DNA of 19,737 nt, taken from NCBI GenBank assembly GCA_005889515.1, contig VBHE01000172.1:7720-27456 (forward strand), in the 5' to 3' direction. Shown here in pieces: positions 12,965 through 19,016 of this stretch. The notes beneath the pieces were generated by a model. The model saw nothing but the letters and a program-made list of their open reading frames with translations, ran no database searches and was not told where the DNA came from. The position numbers and the translations under genes are program-made. The first letter of the stretch is position 1. Each line of letters opens with the position of its first letter. Origin of the DNA: Chloroflexota bacterium. GTDB lineage: Bacteria > Chloroflexota > Dormibacteria > Aeolococcales > Aeolococcaceae.

Positions 12965-13409
12965 AGTATACACGCAAACGTGCGCAAGGTTGCGCATCCG
13001 CCATGGGCATGCCCATGCAGGGTGCCCATGCTTCCGGCGCCCCGATCATCTCGGTCTCGGGCTGCTCCGGAGCGGCGATGCCCTGCTGGCGGAAGGTGAT
13101 CACGGTGACGATGCGGCGGAGCTCCGCCTCGGCCTCGACGGTGCGGTCGCGCGATGTGCGCACCTCGTCGAGGAGCATGTGCAGCGCGTCGTTCTCGGCG
13201 CGCAGCCGGATCAGCTCCTCGCGCTCGCCGCTCGGCATCTCGGTCGAGGCCGGCGCCGCCGGCACCATGAGCGAGTCGTCGAGCTCGATCAGCCAGCGGC
13301 CGCTCGGATCCTTGTGCGCGGGCAGGTCGCGCCGCTCGATCCGGCGCCGGATCGTGTCGGTGCTGACACCAAGCAGTCGTGCCGCCTCACGGATGCCGAC
13401 CGTGGCCAT
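12952..13409 (-). CDS. Helix-turn-helix DNA-binding protein (excisionase/MerR-type HTH) with coiled coil; 3' end unresolved
   Basis: The start is ATG 13409, behind GGGGAG. Residues 1-45 (VGIREAARLLGVSTDTIRRR, then DLPAHKDPSGRWLI) are an excisionase-type winged helix-turn-helix of the kind that reads as R-E-A-A-x-x-L-G-V-S. Residues of about 62-107 (EREELIRLRAENDAL..., AEAELRR) form a coiled coil for dimerisation. After about residue 125 the in-frame sequence has no stop: it stays open through the terminator and across the antisense of the crotonase gene to 11862. That is not credible as protein. A change of 3n+1 bases would bring in the TGA at 12954-12952, twenty bases before the terminator, and I give this as the likely natural end. 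It may bind the palindromes at its own 3' end. Its target is unknown. Confidence 0.6.
12982..12995. promoter_or_regulatory. Operator-like palindrome B
   Basis: GCGCAA-GG-TTGCGC is a perfect inverted repeat with a 2-base spacer. It lies across the -35 zone of the minus-strand TATACT at 12970-12965 and about 97 bases from the related palindrome A. Confidence 0.4.
13002..13017. repeat. 16-bp perfect palindrome with an extra half-site
   Basis: CATGGGCATGCCCATG is a perfect palindrome at the 3' end of the helix-turn-helix gene. A third half-site TGCCCATG follows at 13023-13030. It may be an operator. It may also be the place where the reading frame of that gene slipped, because the repeats invite indels. 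Confidence 0.5.
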
Positions 13410-13547
13410 GTCGATCTCCCCGGGACGGCACCCTGCTGCCATGGCATGCACTGGGCATCCTTCCTGCTACTCATAACGGCCGGGGCGCCCGCTTCTTTCA
13501 GTGCAGGTGGGCGACGAACGCCCTTCCCCATCGGCGCAGCCTGATGT

Positions 13548-13582
13548 TATAGTTATCATGTCATTTCCTTGGAGAGGCCAGA
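13548..13582 (+). promoter_or_regulatory. Promoter and ribosome site of the receiver-like gene
   Basis: An AT-rich island contains TATAGT (13548-13553) and TATCAT (13554-13559), either of which could be the -10. GGAGAGG lies six bases before ATG 13582. No clear -35 is present. The 138 bases from 13410 to 13547 also carry the upstream region of the divergent helix-turn-helix gene. Confidence 0.45.
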
Positions 13583-13980
13583 TGGGGATCCGAACGCTCG
13601 TCGCCGCCGGCGAGCGGAACCGCGGACGGATCGTGGGCCTGCTGCGGTCGGCGGGTGGCTACACCGTGGTCGCCCAGGCGTCGGACGGGGTCACGGCGGT
13701 GCAGCTCGCCGAGCGGCACCAGCCCGAGCTCGTGGTCATCGAGGCAGAGTTGCCGGAGCTCGGCGGCATCGAGGCCACCGCACCAATCCGGTCGAGGGTC
13801 CCGGACTCGACCATCGTCGTGCTCACCCGCAGCGCCGGAGGGCGCCTGGCGATGCGCGCCGGCGCCGACCGCTCCGTCCCCGTGGAGAGCCCGGACGCGG
13901 CGATCGCGGCTGCAGTGCACGGAGCCCTGCCGATGGACCTGATCGGGCGAGCCTCGGCCGGGGTTCGCCGCAGTCGCTGA
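13582..13980 (+). CDS. Stand-alone pseudo-receiver (response-regulator-like) protein
   Basis: The protein has 132 residues with the CheY-like layout: IRTLVAAGERNRG (strand 1), PELVVIEAELPELGGIEA (strand 3), STIVVLTRSAGG (strand 4) and MRAGADRSVPVES (strand 5). No output domain follows. The key residues are altered. The acidic pair is Ala9/Gly10, the phospho-acceptor Asp is Glu54, and the invariant Lys is Val101. Only the switch Thr82 is kept. It therefore cannot be phosphorylated in the usual way. Glu at the acceptor site often mimics the active state, which suggests a constitutive protein-protein partner. The start is ATG 13582, with a GGAGAGG site and AT-rich promoter. The degenerate ABC ATPase gene begins 57 bases downstream. 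Confidence 0.75.
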   Translation: MGIRTLVAAGERNRGRIVGLLRSAGGYTVVAQASDGVTAVQLAERHQPELVVIEAELPELGGIEATAPIRSRVPDSTIVVLTRSAGGRLAMRAGADRSVPVESPDAAIAAAVHGALPMDLIGRASAGVRRSR

Positions 13981-14000
13981 GGGCCGCCCCCTCCCCCACC

Positions 14001-14039
14001 TATGATGCGGAGCCCCAGGCCACACGGAGGCGCGCGTTG
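14001..14039 (+). promoter_or_regulatory. Promoter and ribosome site deciding the TTG start of the ABC-type gene
   Basis: TATGAT (14001-14006) is a good -10 with no clear -35. GGAGG (14026-14030) lies six bases before TTG 14037. This fixes the start far downstream of the long open frame that extends back to 13569. Confidence 0.45.
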
Positions 14040-14735
14040 GCGGCGGCGGTGGGGCTCTCCCTCGAGGACGTCGCCCCGCTCGGGGGGGTGGGCCATGGCG
14101 CCACCCTGAGCATCCCCCCGGGGGAGACCGCGGTGCTCGCCGGCCGCGAGGGCGCCGGCAAGAGCCGCCTGGTGCGGGTGCTGATGGGCAGCGAGCCCGC
14201 CCGCGGCCGGGTGCGGGTGGGAGACGACGAGCACGATCTCTCCCGCGGCCCGCTGCCGCCGCGCTCGGGGCTCGGCGCGATCCTCGATCCCCCGGTGCTC
14301 CAGTCCGGGCTGGTCTGCGGGGAGAACATCCGCCTCGGCGAGCGCGCCGGCCCGCGCGACCGCCGGCGTCGGGCCCGGGACGTGGTCGAGGTCCTGGAGA
14401 TCGAGGACCGGATCCTCGGCCTCTTCCCCCATCACGTCCCCCTGCGGGGGCGGCAGGTGGTCTCGCTCGCCCAGATGCTCGCCGCGGGAAAGCGAGCCAT
14501 CGTCTGGGACCTCGCCCGCGCCGACCTCTGGGCGGACCTCGAGCGCGCCCGCGCCGCCTACCGTGAGGTGACCTGGCTGGTCCTCGTCCAGTCCGCGCGC
14601 GCCGCCCTGCTCCACGGCGAGCACGCCGGGATCCTCGAGCGCGGCTGGGTGAGCTGCTACGGGCGGCGCGCGGAGGTGGCCGAGCGCACCGCCTTCGTGG
14701 TGGCGCTGCGCGCCGAGGGCGGCGCGGCCGGGTAG
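14037..14735 (+). CDS. Degenerate ABC-type ATPase
   Basis: The protein has 232 residues from TTG 14037, chosen for GGAGG six bases upstream. It has the order of an ABC transporter nucleotide-binding domain: Walker A GREGAGKS (36-43), a Q-loop-like ILDPPVLQSGLVCGENIRLG, a signature-like PLRGRQVVSLAQML (135-148, LSGGQ reduced to LRGRQ), Walker B AIVWDL (154-159), and a C-terminal strand VLVQSARA where the switch His should be. The catalytic Glu after the Walker B Asp is Leu159 and the switch His is Gln185. It could bind ATP but should hydrolyse it poorly. No permease gene lies nearby. Perhaps it acts as an ATP-sensing partner of the pseudo-receiver, or as a decayed transporter subunit. It converges on the Ddn-like gene with a 3-base gap. 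Confidence 0.7.
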   Translation: MAAAVGLSLEDVAPLGGVGHGATLSIPPGETAVLAGREGAGKSRLVRVLMGSEPARGRVRVGDDEHDLSRGPLPPRSGLGAILDPPVLQSGLVCGENIRLGERAGPRDRRRRARDVVEVLEIEDRILGLFPHHVPLRGRQVVSLAQMLAAGKRAIVWDLARADLWADLERARAAYREVTWLVLVQSARAALLHGEHAGILERGWVSCYGRRAEVAERTAFVVALRAEGGAAG

Positions 14736-14738
14736 GTC

Positions 14739-15146
14739 TCAGCCGGCGCGGCGGAGGAGGACGACCGGGATGGAGCGGCCCGCCCGGGCCTCGTACTCGG
14801 CGAAGCCGGGCATGCCCTCCTTCTGGCGCGTCCAGATCGCCTCGCGCTCCTCGCCCTCGGCGACGCGGGCGGTGACCGGGAAGCTCTCGGTACCGACCTC
14901 GACGCGGGCCCGGGGGGCGGCGAGGAGGTTGTGGTACCAGTCCGGGTTGGTCGGCGCGCCCGCCTTCGTGGCGAAGATGGCGAGCTCGTCGCCCACCGGC
15001 TGGTAGACGACCGGGTTGACGCGCTCCTGGCCGCTGCGGGCGCCGGTGGTGTGGAGCAGGAGAATCGGGGCGCCCTGGAAGGGGCCGCCGACGCGACCCT
15101 CGTTGGCGCGAAACTCCTCGATGATCGCGCGGTTGTGGTCGCTCAT
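14739..15146 (-). CDS. Deazaflavin (F420)-dependent nitroreductase/quinone reductase family protein (Ddn-like)
   Basis: The protein has 135 residues. It begins SDHNRAIIEEFRANEGRVGG and continues with APILLLHTTGARSGQERVNP, the signature region of the Ddn family, followed by LAIFATKAGAPTNPDWYHNL and PRARVEVG. The whole is a split beta-barrel that binds cofactor F420, and known members reduce quinones or nitro compounds with F420H2. The length matches the family. A longer frame reaching to 15236 is rejected: ATG 15146 lies six bases after the -10 box TACGCT (15158-15153), and the extra residues are not family sequence. The gene diverges from the AraC-type regulator and shares an 88-base promoter region with it, so it may be that regulator's target. 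Confidence 0.87.
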   Translation of the reverse strand: MSDHNRAIIEEFRANEGRVGGPFQGAPILLLHTTGARSGQERVNPVVYQPVGDELAIFATKAGAPTNPDWYHNLLAAPRARVEVGTESFPVTARVAEGEEREAIWTRQKEGMPGFAEYEARAGRSIPVVLLRRAG

Positions 15147-15158
15147 CCGCCTAGCGTA
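15147..15158 (-). promoter_or_regulatory. Leaderless-type promoter of the Ddn-like gene
   Basis: The -10 box TACGCT (15158-15153) is followed by six bases and then ATG 15146. A weak TTCCTG stands 17 bases before the -10. Confidence 0.5.
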
Positions 15159-15198
15159 CCGCCTGGTGCCGGTGGCAGGAATCGTGGGATATCGGTCA

Positions 15199-15237
15199 TT
15201 GCGGACATGAGCGCCGGCTGCCAGGATCGACTCCATG
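15199..15237 (+). promoter_or_regulatory. Promoter of the AraC-type regulator gene
   Basis: A -35-like TTGCGG (15199-15204), exactly 17 bases, CAGGAT (15222-15227) and seven bases to ATG 15235. AGGA within the -10 could also serve as a ribosome site. Confidence 0.45.
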
Positions 15238-16191
15238 CCGCCCCGCCGCGTGGTGATCGTCTGCTTCCCCGGAGTGCAGAGCCTCGACGTGTGCGGGCCG
15301 CTCGAGGTGTTCGCGGGCGCGACCCGGTGGCTGCGCGAAGGCGGGAGCGGCGACCCCGGCTACCGGGTCGTGATCGCGGCCCGCGGAGCCGTGCCGGTGC
15401 GTTCCTCGAGCGGCCTCCAGGTCGTCCCCGACGCCGATCTCGACACCATCCGCGGCCCGCTCGACACCCTGGTCGTGGCCGGCGTCGTCCGCCGCGTCGG
15501 CGCCCTCGCCCGCCACTCCCGCCGGGTGACGTCGGTCTGCACCGGCGCCTTCGTGCTCGCCGCCACCGGGCTCCTCGACGGCCGGCGCGCGACCACTCAC
15601 TGGTCCGCGTGCGAGGCACTCGCGCGCCGTCATCCTCGAGTTCGGGTCGAACCCGACCCGATCTTCGTTCGTGACGGCGACGTCCTCACCTCCGCCGGAG
15701 TCACCGCGGGCATCGACCTCTCGCTCGCGCTCGTCGAGGACGACCTCGGCCACGAGGCCGCGCTCACCGTCGCCCGCTGGCTGGTGCTCTTCCTGCGACG
15801 CCCGGGGAACCAGGCGCAGTTCAGCGCCCAGCTCGCCGCGCAGACGGCGGAGCGCGACGGTCTGCGCGACCTCCAGCGCTGGATCGCCGCCAACCCCGGG
15901 GACGACCTCCGCGTCGAGGCGCTCGCCGCGCGCGCCGCGATGAGCCCGCGCCACCTCGCCCGCACCTTCCTCCGGGAGGTGGGGACCACCCCGGCGCGCT
16001 ACGTCGATCGGGTGCGCATCGAGGCCGCGCGCTGGCGGCTCGAGGAGACCGACGCGACCGCCGAGAGCATCGCGACCGGCTGCGGCTTCGGCACTGCCGA
16101 GACGATGCGGCGCAGCTTCCTTCGCGCTCTGGGCGTCTCGCCGTCGGAGTACCGACGCCGCTTCCGCACCGCGACCCCGCGCGGCGCCTGA
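15235..16191 (+). CDS. GATase1/DJ-1-like AraC-family transcriptional regulator (FtrA/GlxA type)
   Basis: The protein has 318 residues. The N-terminal DJ-1/PfpI-like domain (about 1-190) begins RRVVIVCFPGVQSLDVCGPLEVF. It has the elbow SVCTGAFVLAATGLL with Cys102, then GRRATTHW. In these regulators it usually senses a ligand and has no enzyme activity. The C-terminal AraC domain (about 213-312) has two helix-turn-helix motifs: LAARAAMSPRHLARTFLREV, then ATGCGFGTAETMRRSFLRAL with LGVSPSEYRRRF. It starts at ATG 15235 and is divergent from the F420 gene. A broken DJ-1 gene follows 21 bases downstream and would normally be its cotranscribed enzyme partner. Targets and ligand are unknown. Confidence 0.9.
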   Translation: MPPRRVVIVCFPGVQSLDVCGPLEVFAGATRWLREGGSGDPGYRVVIAARGAVPVRSSSGLQVVPDADLDTIRGPLDTLVVAGVVRRVGALARHSRRVTSVCTGAFVLAATGLLDGRRATTHWSACEALARRHPRVRVEPDPIFVRDGDVLTSAGVTAGIDLSLALVEDDLGHEAALTVARWLVLFLRRPGNQAQFSAQLAAQTAERDGLRDLQRWIAANPGDDLRVEALAARAAMSPRHLARTFLREVGTTPARYVDRVRIEAARWRLEETDATAESIATGCGFGTAETMRRSFLRALGVSPSEYRRRFRTATPRGA

Positions 16192-16212
16192 CCGCACATC
16201 GGAGGCAGGACC

Positions 16213-16817
16213 ATGGAGATCGCCATCCTCGTCTTCCCCGGCTTCACCGCCCTCGACGCCCCGCCTTCGTCGCGACCGCTCCCGGGCCGGTCACCAGCGA
16301 CACCGGCGTCCTCACCCTGGTCGCCGGGCTCGGCCTCGAGGACGTGCGCCGGCCGGACGTCGTGGTCGTCCCCGGCGGCCCGGGCGAGGTTGCGGTCCGC
16401 GCCGGGGGTGCGGCGCTCGAGTGGCTGCGCGCCGTGCACACCACCACCACCTAGACGGCGTCGGTGTGCACCGGCTCGCTCATCCTCGGCGCCGCGGGGC
16501 TGCTCGCGGGCCGGCGGGCGACCACCCACTGGCTCGCGGTCGACCAGCTGCGCGCGCTCGGAGCCGAGCCGGTGGACGAGCGGGTCGTGGTCGAGGAGGA
16601 GCACCGGCTCATCACCGCCGCGGGCGTCTCCGCGGGGATCGACATGGGCCTCACCCTGGCGGCGCGGATCGCGGGCGAGCAGGTCGCCCAGGCGATCCAG
16701 CTCGGGGTGGAGTACGACCCGCAGCCCCCCTTCGACGCCGGCTCCCCGCACCGCGCTCCGGCGGAGGTCGTGGACCTCCTCCGCGCCCGCAGCCGCTTCC
16801 TCGCCGCGCAGGCGTGA
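16213..16817 (+). pseudogene. DJ-1/PfpI family protein (isonitrile hydratase-like), broken by a deletion and a stop codon
   Basis: GGAGG precedes ATG 16213. MEIAILVFPGFTALDA is a normal start, but after GACGCC the frame is lost. The family sequence resumes one frame over as AFVATAPGPVTSDTG, with about 15 residues (strand 1 to helix 1, where homologues read IGPYE) missing. Further on, TAG (16453-16455) interrupts VHTTTT-stop-TASVCTGSL, where homologues have Trp (TGG to TAG). The rest is well preserved: SVCTGSLILGAAGLL with the nucleophile Cys, RRATTHW, AAGVSAGIDMGL, ending at 16817. Two independent lesions make a pseudogene more likely than a single sequence error. It sits directly behind the GATase1-AraC regulator, a common pairing. 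Confidence 0.8.
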
Positions 16818-16825
16818 CCCGCGAC

Positions 16826-16875
16826 GTTCACAGGATCGCGGCAGCGCCTTCACATCTCTGAACGGGGGCTTCACC
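16826..16875 (+). repeat. TTCAC direct repeats upstream of the zinc-ribbon gene
   Basis: GTTCACA (16826), CTTCACA (16848) and CTTCACC (16869) are spaced 22 and 21 bases apart, two helical turns each. The layout resembles an activator binding array such as the actinobacterial PHO-box. A CCGGGTG/CACCCGG hairpin follows at 16910-16929. Confidence 0.3.
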
Positions 16876-16955
16876 GCGGTCGCGGTCCCTCCGTGGGAGG
16901 CTGATGGCGCCGGGTGGCGACACACCCGGACCGAGCCACAGGGGAGGGACAGGAC

Positions 16956-17204
16956 ATGACCCGGGTCACCATCACCTGCGACGACTGCGGCCGCCGTCAC
17001 CGCCTCGAGCGCCCGGTCAACACCGCGGGGATGATCTGGATCGTCTGCCACGACTGCGAGCTGCCCCTCCACGCGATGTTCGACCAGCCCGCCGCGTCCG
17101 CCCCCGTCCCCGTTGCGCCGGAGCCCGCCCTTCCCTCGCGGAGCTTCCAGGCGGCATGGGAGGCGGTGCTCGACCTCTCCTCCAGCTGGTCGGTCGGCTC
17201 CTGA
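16956..17204 (+). CDS. Small zinc-ribbon protein
   Basis: The protein has 82 residues. It begins TRVTITCDDCGRRHRLE, and a second pair lies in IVCHDCELPLHAMF, so there are two CxxC knuckles about 24 residues apart, a typical zinc ribbon. The C-terminal half is a Pro/Ala linker and a short amphipathic helix (SFQAAWEAVLDLSSSW). There is no signal peptide or membrane segment. The start is ATG 16956, behind a strong GGGGAGGGA site. An in-frame ATG farther upstream (16914) has no such site. Function unknown. Proteins of this size and fold commonly act as nucleic-acid or protein adaptors. Confidence 0.7.
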   Translation: MTRVTITCDDCGRRHRLERPVNTAGMIWIVCHDCELPLHAMFDQPAASAPVPVAPEPALPSRSFQAAWEAVLDLSSSWSVGS

Positions 17205-17241
17205 CCGGCCGGCGGCGCACCCCGCCGTCACCCCGGAGTCG

Positions 17242-17256
17242 TAGCCTCGGCGGGTG
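17242..17256 (+). promoter_or_regulatory. Leaderless-type promoter of the LLM-class oxidoreductase
   Basis: TAGCCT (17242-17247), six bases, then GTG 17254. No ribosome binding site is present. A CGGCGG/CCGCCG stem just upstream may end the zinc-ribbon transcript. Confidence 0.5.
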
Positions 17257-18171
17257 AGCCCGCGATTCGGACTGCTGCTGCCGTCGCGCGAGGCGCTGCT
17301 CTGGGGCGGCGCGGACGCGGAGGTGGTGCTCGGTGCGGCCCGGCACGCGGAGGACGCGGGGTTCGACTCCGCCTGGGTCGGCGACTCCCTCCTCGCCCGT
17401 CCGCGCTTCGAGCCGCTCACCCTTCTCGCCGCGCTCTCCGCGGCCACCCCCCGGCTCGAGCTCGGCACCGCGGTGCTCCTCCCCCTCCTCCGCCATCCGC
17501 TCACCCTCGCGCACATCGGGGCAACCCTCGACCGGCTCGCTCCGGGCCGGATCATCCTCGGTGTCGGGGTCGGAGGCGACGTGCCCGGGACCCACACCGA
17601 GCTCGCCGCGGTCGGGGTCGCGTCGACCCGGCGGGTGGCCGCCCTGCTCGACGAGGTGGAGCGCTGCCGCCGGCTCTGGCGCGGCGAGACCGAGGATGTC
17701 GAGCTCCTCCCCCGGCCGCTCTCGCCCTCCGGGCCGCGGCTGTGGCTCGGGGGCAACGGCCCGCGGATGCTCCGCCTCGCCGGACGTCTCTTCGACGGTT
17801 GGATGCCCTTCACCCCGACCCCGAACGCCTACGCCGCCGCTCATGCGGTGGTCGTCGAGGACGCGGAGCGCGTCGGGCGCGACCCGCGCGCGATCGAGAC
17901 CTCCGCGTACCTCACCGTCGCCGTCGACGACCGTCCCTCCGTCTCCGCGGAGCAGCTCGACCGCTACATGCTCGGCTACTACGGCGTGCCCGCAGCGGTG
18001 ATGGCCGGCGTCCAGGCCTGCCACACCGGGACTGTCGCCTCGGCCGCGGAATGGGTCGCCACCTACGCCGCCGCGGGCGCGCGCCATCTCATCCTGCGGA
18101 TGGGGACGCCGGAGCTCGACACCCACCGCGATGTCGCCGCCGCGCTGCTCTCGGCGCTGCGGTCCGCCTAG
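17254..18171 (+). CDS. LLM-class flavin/F420-dependent oxidoreductase
   Basis: The protein has 305 residues and a luciferase-like TIM barrel. Motifs: RFGLLLPSREALLW at strand 1; AARHAEDAGFDSAWVGDSLL; PRLELGTAVLLPLLRHPLTL, the strand 3-4 region with RHP before the cofactor site; LDRLAPGRIILGVGVGG; and PRLWLGGNGPRMLRLAGRLFDGWMP near the C-terminus. These match the bacterial luciferase/F420-dependent reductase superfamily. A Ddn-like gene nearby points to F420 rather than FMN, but the sequence alone cannot decide. The substrate is unknown. The leaderless-type start is GTG 17254. The stop overlaps the convergent arsC stop (CTAG). Confidence 0.9.
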   Translation: MSPRFGLLLPSREALLWGGADAEVVLGAARHAEDAGFDSAWVGDSLLARPRFEPLTLLAALSAATPRLELGTAVLLPLLRHPLTLAHIGATLDRLAPGRIILGVGVGGDVPGTHTELAAVGVASTRRVAALLDEVERCRRLWRGETEDVELLPRPLSPSGPRLWLGGNGPRMLRLAGRLFDGWMPFTPTPNAYAAAHAVVVEDAERVGRDPRAIETSAYLTVAVDDRPSVSAEQLDRYMLGYYGVPAAVMAGVQACHTGTVASAAEWVATYAAAGARHLILRMGTPELDTHRDVAAALLSALRSA

Positions 18172-18544
18172 GAGCCGGGCCCGGACGCGAGCTCGCCGAT
18201 CCGCCGCTCGATCTCGTCACGAATGGCCCGAACCGCCTCCAGCCCGTGCCCCTTGGGATCCTCGAGCTCCCAGTCGAGGTAGCGCCGGCCTGGGATGAAC
18301 GGGCAGGCGTCCCCGCCTCCGCCCACTGCGCATCAGCCTCGTCGAGCCGGTGGGGCACACGCCAGGCGAGGTCGACGCCGACCTCGCGCATCGCATCGAC
18401 CACCTCGGGGTGGACGTGGGAGGCGGGGTCGGATCCCGCCGACCTGGCTGGACCTCCGAGCCTCTGCCAGAAGGCCTGCGCCATCTGGGACCGACCGGCG
18501 TTGTGGACGCAGACGAAGAGCGCTCGAGGCAGCGATACGGTCAC
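18168..18544 (-). pseudogene. arsC: Arsenate reductase (low-molecular-weight phosphatase fold), frameshifted
   Basis: GTG 18544 opens MTVSLPRALFVCVHNAGRSQ with the CX5R phosphate loop (CVHNAGRS) of thiol-coupled ArsC. It continues with SAGSDPASHVHPEVVDAM and VDLAWRVPHRLDEADAQWA. It then shifts frame. The expected C-terminus is found one frame over as GDACPFIPGRRYLDWEL, with GHGLEAVRAIRDEIERRI following and TAG at 18170-18168. Roughly eight residues (homologues read DVVVTMGC) plus one base are lost, and the lost part includes the first of the two resolving cysteines. As read, the protein would be inactive. TAAACT lies seven bases before the GTG, so it too may be leaderless. It converges on the LLM-class gene. 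Confidence 0.82.
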
Positions 18545-18557
18545 GGCTCGGAGTTTA
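18545..18557 (-). promoter_or_regulatory. Leaderless-type promoter of arsC
   Basis: TAAACT (18557-18552) is followed by seven bases and then GTG 18544. No -35 or ribosome site is recognised. Confidence 0.4.
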
Positions 18558-18622
18558 CCAATTGACGGACATCGATGGAGTGCTGCGGAGAAGGCGCCCG
18601 GTGGGGCGATCCGGTCAAGAGG

Positions 18623-18853
18623 TCAGGGCTCGCAGCCAGCGGGGACGTCCTGGATCATCCCGCGGCCGTCCTCCAGGCCGAGCACCCAGACCAGCCCGTC
18701 GCAGCGGCTGCAGCGCGCCCACCAGTCCTGCTGCCCCCCCGGATACCGGGTACCCGCCTCCCACGGCGCCAGCACGTGCCCCCTGGTGGCCGCTCGCCGG
18801 GTCGCCACGACCTGTGCCTGGACGAGGAGAAGACGGCCGGAGTCCATGAACAT
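18623..18853 (-). CDS. Small CxxC protein of unknown function
   Basis: The protein has 76 residues from ATG 18853, or 74 from ATG 18847. The middle, AATRGHVLAPWEAG, then WWARCSRCDGLVWVLGLED, and the end VPAGCEP resemble a short family common in GC-rich soil bacteria. In that family RGH-L-PW is followed by a single CxxC and a final Cys. This recollection is pattern-based and not verified. The lone CxxC plus the terminal Cys may bind zinc with a histidine. A second reading frame on the same strand (MTYTAKCCRC...) overlaps its start but soon becomes low-complexity. The upstream 80 bases are much richer in AT than the rest of the window. It lies 79 bases upstream of arsC. Confidence 0.55.
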   Translation of the reverse strand: MFMDSGRLLLVQAQVVATRRAATRGHVLAPWEAGTRYPGGQQDWWARCSRCDGLVWVLGLEDGRGMIQDVPAGCEP

Positions 18854-18929
18854 GAAAGCCTATTCGACAACGGCAACATTTGGCTGTGTAAGTCATGACA
18901 CGATATTCCTTCCAAACCGTAAGGGTCGC

Positions 18930-19013
18930 CCGGTACGCCACCTGCCACGAACGCACGTTGACGCCCGCCACGGCGGCCGCGTCCTCGGGCGTCGCCGATC
19001 GGACCGTCGGCAC
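18930..19013 (-). pseudogene. Truncated GNAT acetyltransferase (N-terminus only)
   Basis: GTG 19013 starts three bases after the amidohydrolase stop, so the gene was the next in that operon. The visible residues are VRSATPEDAAAVAGVNVRSW and QVAYR, the standard N-terminal helix of GNAT enzymes (compare AWQAAYRG in the intact gene at 1928-2449). After AYR, where homologues continue G-L/V-LP, the sequence changes to ATLTVWKEYRVMTY with no GNAT similarity and a clearly lower GC content. The rest of the enzyme is absent, so it is a remnant cut by a deletion or replacement near 18930. Confidence 0.6.
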
Positions 19014-19016
19014 CGG

